A stretch of DNA of 64,000 nt from Allomuricauda sp. CAU 1633 (GCF_017313225.1 NZ_JAFLNE010000004.1:124001-188000), one strand, 5' to 3'; positions 1 through 7,893 are shown, counted from the first letter of the stretch. Made by a program: numbers and translations. The notes: generated by a model from the letters alone, not told the origin.

Positions 1-2
1 AT

Positions 3-485
3 ATACAAGACCCTATACCCATTGGATTTTTAGACGAGTTTGACTATTATAAAACCAACTTTATAATAAGCTTTGAGAACTTTGGTTATCAATATCTTGG
101 ATATGGGCCAAAACCGCAGATTGAAATCCCCAGTGAACCTGCTTTATCTGTTTCCAATACTCAAATCGCTGATTTTGAAATGAGCACTGATGTGAATTAT
201 ATCAGGAAAATTAATACCTGGGGAAGTAATTATGCCGAAATATGTGCAAATACCCGATGGGTTGTCCATTCAGACCAAAATAATTTTCCAAAAAACCTAA
301 AGGTACCAGAGACCATTACGGAACAATATGATTTAATGAAAATCGATGAGTTGGAATTTCAAGGGCCAACACTTTATTTACAAGCTGAGTCCTATCACGA
401 TTTTGTATCCAGCCAATTTATAGTTCCGCCTTCACCAAATGAAATAAAGGAGTATACCATAGAATCCATTAGTTTCACATACTAA
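3..485 (+). CDS. Hypothetical protein, C-terminal part (5' end outside window)
   Basis: The frame is open from the first bases of the window to a TAA at 483-485, so this is the last ~160 residues of a longer protein; the internal ATG at 180 is unlikely to be its start because the frame continues unbroken upstream with normal codon use. The visible part is rich in aromatic and acidic residues and has no transmembrane segment, repeat or catalytic motif that I recognise. It converges with the HEPN-type gene on the other strand, separated by a ~120-base structured-looking spacer. Base composition is AT-rich like that neighbour. Function unknown. Confidence 0.7.
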   Translation: MQDPIPIGFLDEFDYYKTNFIISFENFGYQYLGYGPKPQIEIPSEPALSVSNTQIADFEMSTDVNYIRKINTWGSNYAEICANTRWVVHSDQNNFPKNLKVPETITEQYDLMKIDELEFQGPTLYLQAESYHDFVSSQFIVPPSPNEIKEYTIESISFTY

Positions 486-607
486 CGTTTGGGTAGCTTA
501 AGTTCACCCATTTCTGGGTAAAAGCAGGTGGGGGAGATACAATCTTGTGGGAGGGGTAGTTCTAATCCCTCGCAATTGTGGTTATGCATTGTTGCAAGTA
601 GTTTTTA
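486..607. other. Non-coding spacer with attC-like ends (tentative)
   Basis: Between two convergent genes lies a ~120-base segment that starts CTAACGTTTGGG immediately at the stop of the left gene and ends GTTATGCATTGTTGC. These ends loosely resemble the outer boxes of integron attC sites (YAAC ... GTT with the GTTATGC-GTTG stretch of some cassettes). The match to GTTRRRY is not exact and I see no integrase in the window. It could equally be an intergenic repeat of this genome. Confidence 0.25.
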
Positions 608-1351
608 TTAGTTTAATTTTTCTATCAGTTCTTGCATAAATAAAAGCATTGAAAATTTAACAAATTCCAATTCAGATTTGGTAAATCGAATTTCTTCGTC
701 CAGATAAACAGCTTTTTTTATACTTCGATTTCGTATCGAATTGCAGTTTTTTATAAATTTTTCATCGGCTTTTGCGATTGAGTGAACAATTAAATGTCTA
801 CATTCAAATGCAAATTTTATGTCGTCTAATTTTTGGTCTTTATCAATTTTAATCCCTAAATAATTCTCGAATGATTTAATAACATTTTCGATGTTTTGAA
901 AAGTCAGTTTCTTTTTGGCGACAAGTAATTTTTTCAAAAGATTCGGATTTTGATTGACTTCGTCAATTTCATCTAAAGTCAATTGTATTTGATTTTTAGC
1001 GCTTTTAGGAAGTTTATCATTTGAATATTGAAATTTTAAAACAGTTGAAAAGATTTTTTCAATGGTCAATGTGAAATGAGAAACTAACAGTACCAAACAT
1101 TGATTATAGATTATGCTATAGTGTTTTGTAAAGGATTTGTTTTTGTTAATTCCTTCTAATGCCATTATTGCATTATCCGCTAAATAATATGGATTATTAA
1201 TTTTAGGAGCTCCATCTTTTAATTTATCATTCAGACTTTTCAGATGATGAAGACAAAAATCCATTATTTGCTTGTCAAATTGGATTAATTCAGTTACTGA
1301 GTCAATTTGGTTTTCAAAGTTCTCATTTATTTTTATTAGTTCTTTTTTCAT
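608..1351 (-). CDS. HEPN-domain protein (putative RNase)
   Basis: The 247-residue protein is all-helical in character and carries an Rx4H motif, RHLIVH, at residues 185-190, preceded by an acidic-aromatic helix (FAFEC). This is the signature of HEPN domains, which act as metal-independent RNases in toxin-antitoxin, abortive-infection and CRISPR effectors; the RiboL-PSP-HEPN/MAE_28990 branch looks closest, from memory. There is no signal peptide, so it should be cytoplasmic. No antitoxin-like minimal nucleotidyltransferase lies beside it in the window. The gene is AT-rich compared with the rest of the window, suggesting acquisition. Family call moderate, activity inferred only from the motif. 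Confidence 0.55.
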   Translation of the reverse strand: MKKELIKINENFENQIDSVTELIQFDKQIMDFCLHHLKSLNDKLKDGAPKINNPYYLADNAIMALEGINKNKSFTKHYSIIYNQCLVLLVSHFTLTIEKIFSTVLKFQYSNDKLPKSAKNQIQLTLDEIDEVNQNPNLLKKLLVAKKKLTFQNIENVIKSFENYLGIKIDKDQKLDDIKFAFECRHLIVHSIAKADEKFIKNCNSIRNRSIKKAVYLDEEIRFTKSELEFVKFSMLLFMQELIEKLN

Positions 1352-1482
1352 CTAATTACTAGCAACTTGTTTATTTGAATGTAAAATACCTATCCTGGCT
1401 AATTTCACTCATTTCCTTCTCAAAACCAATCCTTTACAAACCGAGCTTTCAAATAGTTATCAACTTGTAACCTTTTAAAATG

Positions 1483-1490
1483 TATATTTG
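1483..1490 (+). promoter_or_regulatory. Bacteroidota -7 promoter box for the 1660 gene
   Basis: TATATTTG matches the Bacteroidota -7 consensus TAnnTTTG exactly. A TTG at 1465-1467 is a weak -33 candidate. Transcription would start about 1495-1497, that is at the beginning of the left arm of the structured leader. Confidence 0.5.
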
Positions 1491-1494
1491 GAGT

Positions 1495-1669
1495 GCGAAA
1501 CGTATTTTTTATTCTATTGCCCTCCAACCTCTACATGTCTTAAATAGAAGATAAAGGATAGGCAAATGGGTGCGAGTCCCTAGACCATTCAGGGCATAGC
1601 TTTGATACGTTTCGCGGTGACCTATCCTCATTTGTTTAACTTTTTTAACCTACTCTATTATGCGAAACG
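1495..1669 (+). promoter_or_regulatory. Structured 5' leader with pseudoknot and alternative start-codon pairing
   Basis: Helix A: GCGAAACGTAT (1495-1505) pairs perfectly with ATACGTTTCGC (1605-1615). Nested inside, TGCCCT (1518-1523) pairs with AGGGCA (1591-1596). Helix B: GGATAGG (1556-1562), inside loop A, pairs with CCTATCC (1621-1627) outside it, giving a pseudoknot. The first codons of the downstream gene contain GCGAAACG (1662-1669), an exact copy of the left arm of helix A, so CGTTTCGC (1608-1615) can pair either with the leader 5' end or with the start-codon region. This looks like a translational switch or cis-regulatory RNA. I do not recognise the family. Confidence 0.5.
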
Positions 1670-1941
1670 GAGAAAGTCAAAATCAATGTCCACATTGCAA
1701 ACAAGATATTGCAAAGGACAAAGCGCAAAGCGCGCCTAAAATTTCCCAATGGCTCACCCCGGCCCAAGTGCAACTCTTGGAGTATGCCGATCACCTGGAT
1801 GGCCCCGATCTGGTAAAATCCCTAAAACTGCTCCACGATATTACCATTTACCATTCCCATGAACCTTTGGATGAGGCCGAAAAAGATGCCCTCTTTACCG
1901 TAAAGGGGTTTTGGGAGTGTATTGAGAAGATTACAGAATAA
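1660..1941 (+). CDS. Small zinc-ribbon-like hypothetical protein
   Basis: A 93-residue cytoplasmic protein. Residues 10-13 form a single CPHC knuckle followed by a charged linker, then a helical region ending GFWECIEKI. One CxxC alone does not make a full zinc ribbon, so a metal site would need dimerisation or is degenerate. It is preceded by an exact -7 promoter box and a structured leader that overlaps its first codons, and followed by a strong hairpin terminator, so it is a single-gene transcript. A decayed copy of its 3' end is present at 2508-2567. No function is recognised. Confidence 0.7.
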   Translation: MRNGESQNQCPHCKQDIAKDKAQSAPKISQWLTPAQVQLLEYADHLDGPDLVKSLKLLHDITIYHSHEPLDEAEKDALFTVKGFWECIEKITE

Positions 1942-1944
1942 AAA

Positions 1945-1966
1945 AAAGGCCCTAAAAAGGGCCTTT
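1945..1966. terminator. Bidirectional rho-independent terminator
   Basis: Stem AAAGGCCC/GGGCCTTT with a six-base loop, flanked by A-rich and T-rich sides, lies between the stops of the convergent genes at 1941 and 1989 and can serve both strands. Confidence 0.8.
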
Positions 1967-1988
1967 CTTGGTTTGGTAAGCAGTTTGT

Positions 1989-2411
1989 TTATTTTTCGTA
2001 CACTTCCTGGTATTCGCCTTCGCCCTCATCAATGGTAAGGGTCAGGGTGTTACCAGCAATGCTGTATTCCACTTCGTAGACATCATCATTTCCGTAGTCC
2101 AATTCCAGGACACCTTCAGACACTTCCTCCCAATTTCCCGTTGCATCTTGGTTTTGTTCACAGGTGCCGGAGCCATCATCGTAGTACGTGAAACGGAACA
2201 CTCCGTTTTCTTGAAAGTCGATGATTTGATTTTGTTCACAATCGGTAGCGGGCAGTTCCCCTTCATTATCAATATAAGCAGCGTAATTCCATATACCCAG
2301 TAACTCTGTGGTGGAATTGTTTTCTTCTGGAGGGGTTTCATTTTCGTCGTTGTCACAGGAAACAAAAAGAAGGCTCATAGCCAACAAGGAAAAGTAGATT
2401 TTTTTAATCAT
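1989..2411 (-). CDS. Lipocalin-like lipoprotein
   Basis: A 140-residue protein with a lipoprotein signal peptide (lipobox ending FVSC, Cys19) followed by an acidic DNDENE linker, which in Bacteroidota favours export to the cell surface. The mature part begins with the LLGIWNYAAY motif and continues with alternating beta strands (IIDFQENGVFRF, GNWEEV, NTLTLT), the pattern of the small lipocalin-like domains (lipocalin_4/DUF-type) common in flavobacterial genomes. Four-ish Cys residues suggest a disulphide. Its ligand cannot be predicted. It shares a terminator with the convergent small gene and appears monocistronic. Confidence 0.75.
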   Translation of the reverse strand: MIKKIYFSLLAMSLLFVSCDNDENETPPEENNSTTELLGIWNYAAYIDNEGELPATDCEQNQIIDFQENGVFRFTYYDDGSGTCEQNQDATGNWEEVSEGVLELDYGNDDVYEVEYSIAGNTLTLTIDEGEGEYQEVYEK

Positions 2412-2507
2412 TTTGCTAGTATTTATTTGGGGTTAGGGTACAAGAACGGCATACAACCCGCTATATTGTTGCTTCCGAAAACAAATAGATAACCTACTGA
2501 ACAATAA

Positions 2508-2567
2508 GGAAAAAATGCCCTCTTTGCCAAGGGACTTTGGGAGTGTATTGAACGCATCAATGCGTGA
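2508..2567 (+). pseudogene. Decayed 3' fragment of a paralogue of the 1660 gene
   Basis: Reading from GGA at 2508 to TGA at 2565-2567 gives KNALFAKGLWECIERINA, matching the end of the 1660-1941 protein (KDALFTVKGFWECIEKITE) over nearly all positions. An in-frame TAA lies just upstream and nothing else of the gene remains, so it is a truncated relic of a duplicated or deleted copy. Confidence 0.6.
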
Positions 2568-2652
2568 AGTACGAAGTTTGAAGTACGAAGTCAGAGGTCA
2601 GAGGTCAGAAGTCAGAGGTCTGTTGTCTGATATCCGATGTCTGAAATCTAAC
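2568..2652. repeat. Imperfect 7-bp tandem repeat (first block)
   Basis: Variants of a heptamer (GTCAGAG, GTCAGAA, GTCTGAT, ATCCGAT and so on) repeat with a 7-base period for about 85 bases. It fills the gap between the stop of the relic gene and the stop of the EthD-like gene. A period of 7 rotates the reading frame, so it is not coding. A longer block of the same unit lies at 3180-3337. Confidence 0.8.
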
Positions 2653-2663
2653 TTCTTAGAAAA

Positions 2664-3077
2664 TCACTGCGCGGTCTGCACTTCACTAAATTGGATGACC
2701 GGTTGTATGTTGGTGTAGTTTGGAACATCGGCCCGTAGTTTGTCCCCAATGGGTCCCATGGCATTTTGGAAGGCTTCCATACTTTCAAAATAGAAATAGC
2801 CTACGGCTACATAAGGGGAGGGGCTGTCCGGTGCGCCGCCCGAGAGGCCTTTGTCGATCATCATGGCTTTTAGGTCATCGCCCATAAGATTGGCCGCCAT
2901 GGCCATGTGGTTGTTGATGTAATAGTCCATATCAAAGGTTACGTCTTCGCCATTGGGGTAGAAAATGGTCATTTTGATCATGCCCTTTTCAATTTTGGGG
3001 TAATCGGCGGCTTCATTTTTCGTAAATCCCAATAGAATAATCAGGGCTAGGGCTAGGAGTGTGGTTTTTGTTTTCAT
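2664..3077 (-). CDS. Exported EthD-family protein
   Basis: A 137-residue protein with a Sec signal peptide (residues ~1-23, hydrophobic ALALIILLGF) followed by an EthD/dimeric alpha-beta-barrel domain: KMTIFYPNGEDVTFDMDYY, then the NHM and GLSGG segments and the YVAVGYFYFESMEAFQNAM region typical of the family. EthD proteins are ferredoxin-like fold dimers, some acting in breakdown of small organics, but most have no known substrate. An exported version is less usual because most are cytoplasmic. The gene stands between two blocks of heptamer repeats, the nearer one beginning 11 bases after its stop codon. Confidence 0.8.
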   Translation of the reverse strand: MKTKTTLLALALIILLGFTKNEAADYPKIEKGMIKMTIFYPNGEDVTFDMDYYINNHMAMAANLMGDDLKAMMIDKGLSGGAPDSPSPYVAVGYFYFESMEAFQNAMGPIGDKLRADVPNYTNIQPVIQFSEVQTAQ

Positions 3078-3179
3078 ATGCTGTTGTTTAGTGTGATGAT
3101 TTTATAAAATTGTGCAAGTGAATATAGTTATAATTCGATTAGGTTTTTTGGCATGGGGTAGTGTAAGGTGTTAATTGTT

Positions 3180-3337
3180 AGGAGACAGAAGTCAGGGGTC
3201 AGAAGTCAGGGGTCAGGAGACAGGAGACAGGAGACAGGAGTCAGGAGTCAGGAGTCAGAGGTCAGAGGTCAGAGGTCAGAGGTCAGAAGTCCGAAGTCTG
3301 AGGTCAGAAATCTGATATCTGAAATCTGTAGTCTGAA
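3180..3337. repeat. Imperfect 7-bp tandem repeat (second block)
   Basis: About 22 consecutive variants of GTCAGRR (GTCAGGG, GTCAGAA, GACAGGA, GTCAGAG, GTCTGAG, ATCTGAT and so on) with a strict 7-base period over ~158 bases. The block ends exactly at the stop codon of the minus-strand membrane protein gene at 3338. Near that gene the unit drifts to ATCTGAT/ATCTGAA, the same order seen in the first block, so the two are related arrays. Confidence 0.85.
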
Positions 3338-4042
3338 CTAAAGAAATGGTTTTACGAAAAGGGTTGCCAATATGTCCATAAATCCGGCTCCCATTGAGGA
3401 TAACCAGAAGTAATCGGCAAAAAAGAAGATACCCAGAACGAGTACGGGTGTAATTAAGTCGACCCACACTACTTTTTTGAGCTTTACAAAGTCAAAAAGA
3501 AACAAAACGGCTGCCGGGAAAATCTGTACCCCCTTGTTGAACAACTGGCTTGCTTGAAGGCCAAAATCAAAGGACACCCTAAAAATAGCAGCGCTGGTGC
3601 ACATTACCATGCAGCCCAGCATCAGCCGCTTGTGCAGAAAGGCTTTTTTTCGGTAGACAAATGCAAAACCGAACAGGATATAGGCAGACAGTAGACGAAA
3701 TACATTGTGCCCCGCCGAATCGACGGTGTTGGTACCCACATAGGCCTTGTAGACGACGGGAAAGAAACCGGTTGGAATCATTGCAGCCATGATGACAATT
3801 CCAAGGACACCCAAGGTCATGTGTGTTTTGTAGCTTCGGTAACGGATTAAAAACACTTGCACCGCGTACAGCAAGACCCAAAGGGTGAACGAAATTCCAT
3901 GAATCACAAGATAAGCGGGAATCGGTTCGGGGTTATCAAAATATTTGGAGAGATAGAAGGACGGCGCAAACCCCCAAAACACGATGAGGATAAACCAAAT
4001 GGCCGAAAAGATAAAATATCGGTTTTCTGAAGTGGCTTTCAT
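3338..4042 (-). CDS. Multi-pass membrane protein, DUF2306-like
   Basis: A 234-residue integral membrane protein with about six to seven hydrophobic helices. Histidines sit in or near helices (AYLVIHGISFTLW, YKTHMTLG, AGHNVFRL, LHKRLML) in a pattern reminiscent of DUF2306/cytochrome-b561-like membrane proteins, so haem or metal binding is possible but not shown. The stop codon abuts a heptamer repeat array. The start has a conventional MKATSENR N-terminus with no cleavable signal. Physiological role unknown. Confidence 0.65.
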   Translation of the reverse strand: MKATSENRYFIFSAIWFILIVFWGFAPSFYLSKYFDNPEPIPAYLVIHGISFTLWVLLYAVQVFLIRYRSYKTHMTLGVLGIVIMAAMIPTGFFPVVYKAYVGTNTVDSAGHNVFRLLSAYILFGFAFVYRKKAFLHKRLMLGCMVMCTSAAIFRVSFDFGLQASQLFNKGVQIFPAAVLFLFDFVKLKKVVWVDLITPVLVLGIFFFADYFWLSSMGAGFMDILATLFVKPFL

Positions 4043-4109
4043 ACCAAGAAATTGCTAAATACGGAATTAACTACTGGGGGAAAGCTTCTAAGTTCTTTTT
4101 TAAGGTTCT

Positions 4110-5612
4110 TTAATTGGAAGTTTCATCGATGAATTCATCTACATCATTTTTGAATTTCTCCATGGAAGGCAGGTGTGTGTACATCATGTGGCCTGCTTCA
4201 TAATATTTCATAATGATGTTCTTCTTCAGATCCGCATCCAAGCCCATATGGTTGATGGAATGTTCCACACCAAAAAATACGGTAGCCAAATCGTAGTACC
4301 CATTTAAAATCAAAATTTTGAGATTGGGGTTTCGCTTCATGGCCGAAGTCATGTCAGGTAGGGTAGTAGTGGCAACTTGCATGTTCCAAATAATGTTTCC
4401 ATTGTGCTTCCAGTCCCATTTAAAACCTTTACGTGACCCAGCAGTGGTAGTGTAGGTTAAATCTTTTCTCACCTTTAGGTCATTGTACAGATAATCCTTG
4501 AATGCGGCAATGTAAGGCGTGGAAATCGCATCACTTTGTGGGTCTGTTAGCGAGTTTTGAGACAAAGGGTCTTCGTTGATTCCCACATATCGGGAATCCA
4601 ATCTTCCTACCGTTTTGCCTTCGTCTCTCAGCAATTCCTGAAAATATTCTTCATTGGTGACCCTTAAATCTGCCTTTAGATAAAAATCCTGACTCAACCC
4701 TGAATAGTCTGCCAATTTTTGGGCCATTGCATTTTTTTCCGAGGCACTCAACTGGTCGCCTTTAAGCAGGGCCGGGGCATATTCATTTTGAGTGAATGCA
4801 CGAACCTCATCCAAAAAGGATTCTAGATTTTCTCCCTTGTTCTTTACTTTATTGTGATACCAAGCCGTAGCAGCATAGGTTGGAAAATGAATCAGGTAAG
4901 CGGTATCGTCACCTGGTCCAAAAAGCAGATGCTGCAAGTCAAATACTGCCGAAACCATGACCACCCCGTTCATAGCTATACCCTTATCCTGAAGGTGTTT
5001 GACCAACCCTGCATTTCTGAAGGTGCCATAGCTCTCACCCAAAAGATATTTTGGCGAATTCATTTTGCCTGTTCTTATAAGGAACTGTTCAATAAAGAGC
5101 CCAATACTTCGAATATCTTGGTCAACGCCCCAAAAATCCTCCCATTTGGCATCACCCACAGGTCTACTGAAACCAACACCAATGGGATCAATCATAACCA
5201 AGTCGGCCTTATCTAAAATGGAAAATTCATTATTAACCACCTTGTACGGAGCAGGTTTGGAATACGAAGGGTCGTTGGTTTCAATTCGTTTAGGGCCCAA
5301 TACCCCAAAATGAAGCCAAAAAGAGGCTGATAATGGACCTCCATTGAAAGCAAATACAATGGGTCGATTATTGGATGGATTTGTCTTTTGGTAATGTGTA
5401 AAACCAAACAACGCAATGGGTTCGTCATTTTCATCCCTTAGCTGAACTGTACCTGTTTCCGTGGCCAATTGTGTAGTTCGGCCATTAATGGTAACCGACT
5501 GGGTGGAAGTAAATGTTTCGGCTTCGGGAATGTCCTTTTGAGTTTCTTTTTCTTGTGAAAATGCATTAACTGTAAAGAAAACGAATGCAAATACCAGGAT
5601 TAATTTTTTCAT
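4110..5612 (-). CDS. Exported serine carboxypeptidase, peptidase family S10
   Basis: A 500-residue protein with a Sec signal peptide (cleavage after FTVNAFS). The alpha/beta-hydrolase S10 landmarks are all present: the oxyanion segment FNGGPLSASFW near residue 89, the nucleophile elbow GESYGT (Ser194), GYYDLATVF (Asp441) and EAGHMMY (His475), giving a complete Ser-Asp-His triad. Length fits bacterial S10 members. The family removes C-terminal residues at acidic pH in eukaryotes; in Bacteroidota these enzymes are probably periplasmic or secreted peptidases. It lies 79 bases beyond the stop of the TPR-HTH gene on the same strand, possibly in the same transcription unit. Confidence 0.85.
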   Translation of the reverse strand: MKKLILVFAFVFFTVNAFSQEKETQKDIPEAETFTSTQSVTINGRTTQLATETGTVQLRDENDEPIALFGFTHYQKTNPSNNRPIVFAFNGGPLSASFWLHFGVLGPKRIETNDPSYSKPAPYKVVNNEFSILDKADLVMIDPIGVGFSRPVGDAKWEDFWGVDQDIRSIGLFIEQFLIRTGKMNSPKYLLGESYGTFRNAGLVKHLQDKGIAMNGVVMVSAVFDLQHLLFGPGDDTAYLIHFPTYAATAWYHNKVKNKGENLESFLDEVRAFTQNEYAPALLKGDQLSASEKNAMAQKLADYSGLSQDFYLKADLRVTNEEYFQELLRDEGKTVGRLDSRYVGINEDPLSQNSLTDPQSDAISTPYIAAFKDYLYNDLKVRKDLTYTTTAGSRKGFKWDWKHNGNIIWNMQVATTTLPDMTSAMKRNPNLKILILNGYYDLATVFFGVEHSINHMGLDADLKKNIIMKYYEAGHMMYTHLPSMEKFKNDVDEFIDETSN

Positions 5613-5691
5613 TAAGGTTGATTTTTGGTTTAGACCTTTAAAATAAGTCTAAATATTTGACTTAAGGCGGTCTGCAAATAAAATTATTGAT

Positions 5692-7581
5692 CTACAACGT
5701 ATTTAAGAAAGTAGTCAAATCTGTCTCTTTGTCCAATCCTAATTTCTTTTTTAACCGGTATTTGGATTTTAAGATACTGTCCGGGAGCACGTTCAGCGTA
5801 GCTGCAATTTCTTTGGTGGTGAGGTTCATGCGTAAAAAGGCCGCCAAACGAATTTCCTTTTCTGAAATATCTGGGTAGAGCGTCTTTAGTTTTTGGTCGA
5901 AGTCGTTGTGCACTTCAGCAAAGTAGGTTTTGAATACCTCCCAATCCTTGTCGGAAGCATTTTCCTTTTTGAGCAGCATCACAATCCGCCGAAATTCCAT
6001 CTTGAATTTTTCCGGGGAGTTTTTAATGCTCTCCAGGTTTTCCATCAACTCTTGGATAAAGGTGTTCTTTTGTACCAAATGTAGGGTCTGACTGGTGAGT
6101 TCCTTCTTTTTATGGGCGATTTCTTGCTTGTAGATTTCCTCCTGTTTTTCACGGGCAATGCGGTTTTTCTTCATCCGCTGCCGAAATCCAAATACCAACA
6201 AACCCGAGAGGGCTAGGGCAGAGGCCATGCCCCCGGCATACAATCCTTTCCGTAGGTTGCTTATTTCAACTTCTTGGTTCAATGTTTTGATTTCTTCTTC
6301 TTGAAGGGCAATCTCGGCTTCTTTTTTCTCGGTTTCGAAGATGGTCTGGAGTTCGGAGAGGCGTTGTCCGTTTTCAAGATTGTAGATGCTATCATTCAGG
6401 GTTTTGTATTCCTTAAAATAGGTCAATGCCAAACCTTCCTTTTTTTGTTTATTGGCTATTTCCGATAACAATTGATTGGCCTTGGCCTGATTTTCCAACA
6501 GTTCGTTTGCTGTTGCCAGGGATAGGGCCTTTTGGGCCCATGAGGCTCCTTCGACCAGTGCATTCTCTTCTGTTGTAATTTCGGCCAAATGGATTTGGTT
6601 GAGAACCACGTTTCCTGTTTGACCTATTGAATCCGCTAGGAAAAGGGACCTTTTAAAGTATGTTTTGGCTTCAGGAAATTCGCCTTTTAGTTGGTAGTAC
6701 CTCCCCAATCCGAATAGCGTATTTATCTGGCCCAATGGATATTTCATGCTTTGGGAGAGCTCCCAACTTTCATCGAATTGTTTTTTGGCAGTTTCCAGAC
6801 TATCCTTTTTATTCAAGTATATATTTCCCAAATTGGTAAGGGAGGCAATAATGCCATGTTTGTCATTGTCCTGCCTGTTCATTTGTTCCAATTGTAACAG
6901 ATAGTTGATGGCGTTTGTGGTATCGCGCATCTTTAAATAATTTCTGGAAATTCCCCGCATGGCATCCTTTAAACTATTCCGGTCGTCATATCGGTCATAA
7001 ATATCCATGGCCTTTAGGTTGTTTTCCAAGGACAATCGATACGCACCTTTGGCGAAATGCATTCCAGCAATAACATTATAACAGGCGGCAATTCCTGTGG
7101 AGTCTTGCTCCTTTGCAAAATTCTCTATGGACTTGTTGGCATAAAACAAAGTACTGTCATGCTGACTCATGATAGAATGGTTTATGGCGATGTTGATTTG
7201 CATGGCGGCGGTAGAGCTATACTCTTGGGCTTTTTCGCTCAGTTCCATGGCTTTCCGGTAATAATTATTGGAAGACGGATAATCATCAATATAGGAATAG
7301 GCGATTCCCATTCGTTGGTACCCGGTATGTTGAATGGGAACGTTGTCCAGTTTCTTTCCCAAGTCAATGAGTTGGTCTGCGTAGCCAAAGGCTTTGTCGA
7401 TATCCCTGTTGATATGTGCTCTCCATAGATTGACCAAAATCGGGGTACGGGATGAATCAATGGGAGATTGTTGCAGTGCGTTCAATAAACTGTCAATAAG
7501 CTGTGGACTGGCATCATATTGACCATACATGCCAAATTGGGTCATCAAAAAACAGGCAAAGAGCAAGAAATATCGTTTCAT
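5692..7581 (-). CDS. TPR sensor protein with C-terminal LuxR-like HTH
   Basis: A 629-residue protein: signal peptide or N-anchor (residues 1-20), six or more TPR units (~30-390), one transmembrane helix (GGMASALALSGLLVFGF, ~445), a coiled coil (KNRIAREKQEEIYKQEIAHKK split across the linker), and a C-terminal helix-turn-helix (EKEIRLAAFLRMNLTTKEIA to LKKKLGL). This layout, TPRs in the periplasm and a GerE/LuxR-like HTH inside, is a common Bacteroidota one-component regulator. It is divergent from the cytolysin-like gene, with paired GTCCAT direct repeats between them, making that gene a plausible target (inference). Confidence 0.8.
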   Translation of the reverse strand: MKRYFLLFACFLMTQFGMYGQYDASPQLIDSLLNALQQSPIDSSRTPILVNLWRAHINRDIDKAFGYADQLIDLGKKLDNVPIQHTGYQRMGIAYSYIDDYPSSNNYYRKAMELSEKAQEYSSTAAMQINIAINHSIMSQHDSTLFYANKSIENFAKEQDSTGIAACYNVIAGMHFAKGAYRLSLENNLKAMDIYDRYDDRNSLKDAMRGISRNYLKMRDTTNAINYLLQLEQMNRQDNDKHGIIASLTNLGNIYLNKKDSLETAKKQFDESWELSQSMKYPLGQINTLFGLGRYYQLKGEFPEAKTYFKRSLFLADSIGQTGNVVLNQIHLAEITTEENALVEGASWAQKALSLATANELLENQAKANQLLSEIANKQKKEGLALTYFKEYKTLNDSIYNLENGQRLSELQTIFETEKKEAEIALQEEEIKTLNQEVEISNLRKGLYAGGMASALALSGLLVFGFRQRMKKNRIAREKQEEIYKQEIAHKKKELTSQTLHLVQKNTFIQELMENLESIKNSPEKFKMEFRRIVMLLKKENASDKDWEVFKTYFAEVHNDFDQKLKTLYPDISEKEIRLAAFLRMNLTTKEIAATLNVLPDSILKSKYRLKKKLGLDKETDLTTFLNTL

Positions 7582-7661
7582 GGCGGGAGGTTGATTGCTT
7601 TACCAAGATACCGATTAATTCCATTGGACGAACAGTCGTTTCTATGCTCAAAATTCCAGTT

Positions 7662-7823
7662 GTCCATAAAAAGTCCATGAAATCTTCGGGGCATTTTTTG
7701 TGATTAATCTCTGCTAAGTATTGATTTTAAAGGGTTTTATAGATGAAAGGTGTATTCTGTAAAAACGTGCTGTCCATGCTTGGTTTTGATGGAATCTATG
7801 AGAGCTGTCCATACTTTGTCCAT
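7662..7823. promoter_or_regulatory. Paired GTCCAT direct repeats between regulator and cytolysin-like gene
   Basis: GTCCAT occurs at 7662, 7673, 7772, 7807 and 7818. The outer copies form two pairs with the same structure, GTCCATA-N4-GTCCATG, start-to-start 11 bases (one helical turn). One pair lies 80 bases upstream of the regulator start and the other 71 bases upstream of the cytolysin-like gene. The rest of the 312-base intergenic region (7582-7893) shows nothing else clear. Confidence 0.45.
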
Positions 7824-7893
7824 GCCCAAAAATAGGCTGGTGGGTGATTGGGGTCTAATTTCGGCAGTGTTGAACCCTTAAAACCAAATAGTT

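Noticed and set aside
1565..1585. GGGTGCGAGTCCC, similar to a tRNA T-arm
   Set aside because: Only three pairs, TGC instead of TTC, and no acceptor or anticodon arm around it; it fits the leader RNA better.
2515..2718. Plus-strand ORF of 67 codons over the first heptamer array
   Set aside because: Runs through the relic in a shifted frame and through a 7-bp repeat that rotates frames; not a gene.
3180..3337. CRISPR array
   Set aside because: Unit is 7 bases and continuous with no spacers; no cas genes.
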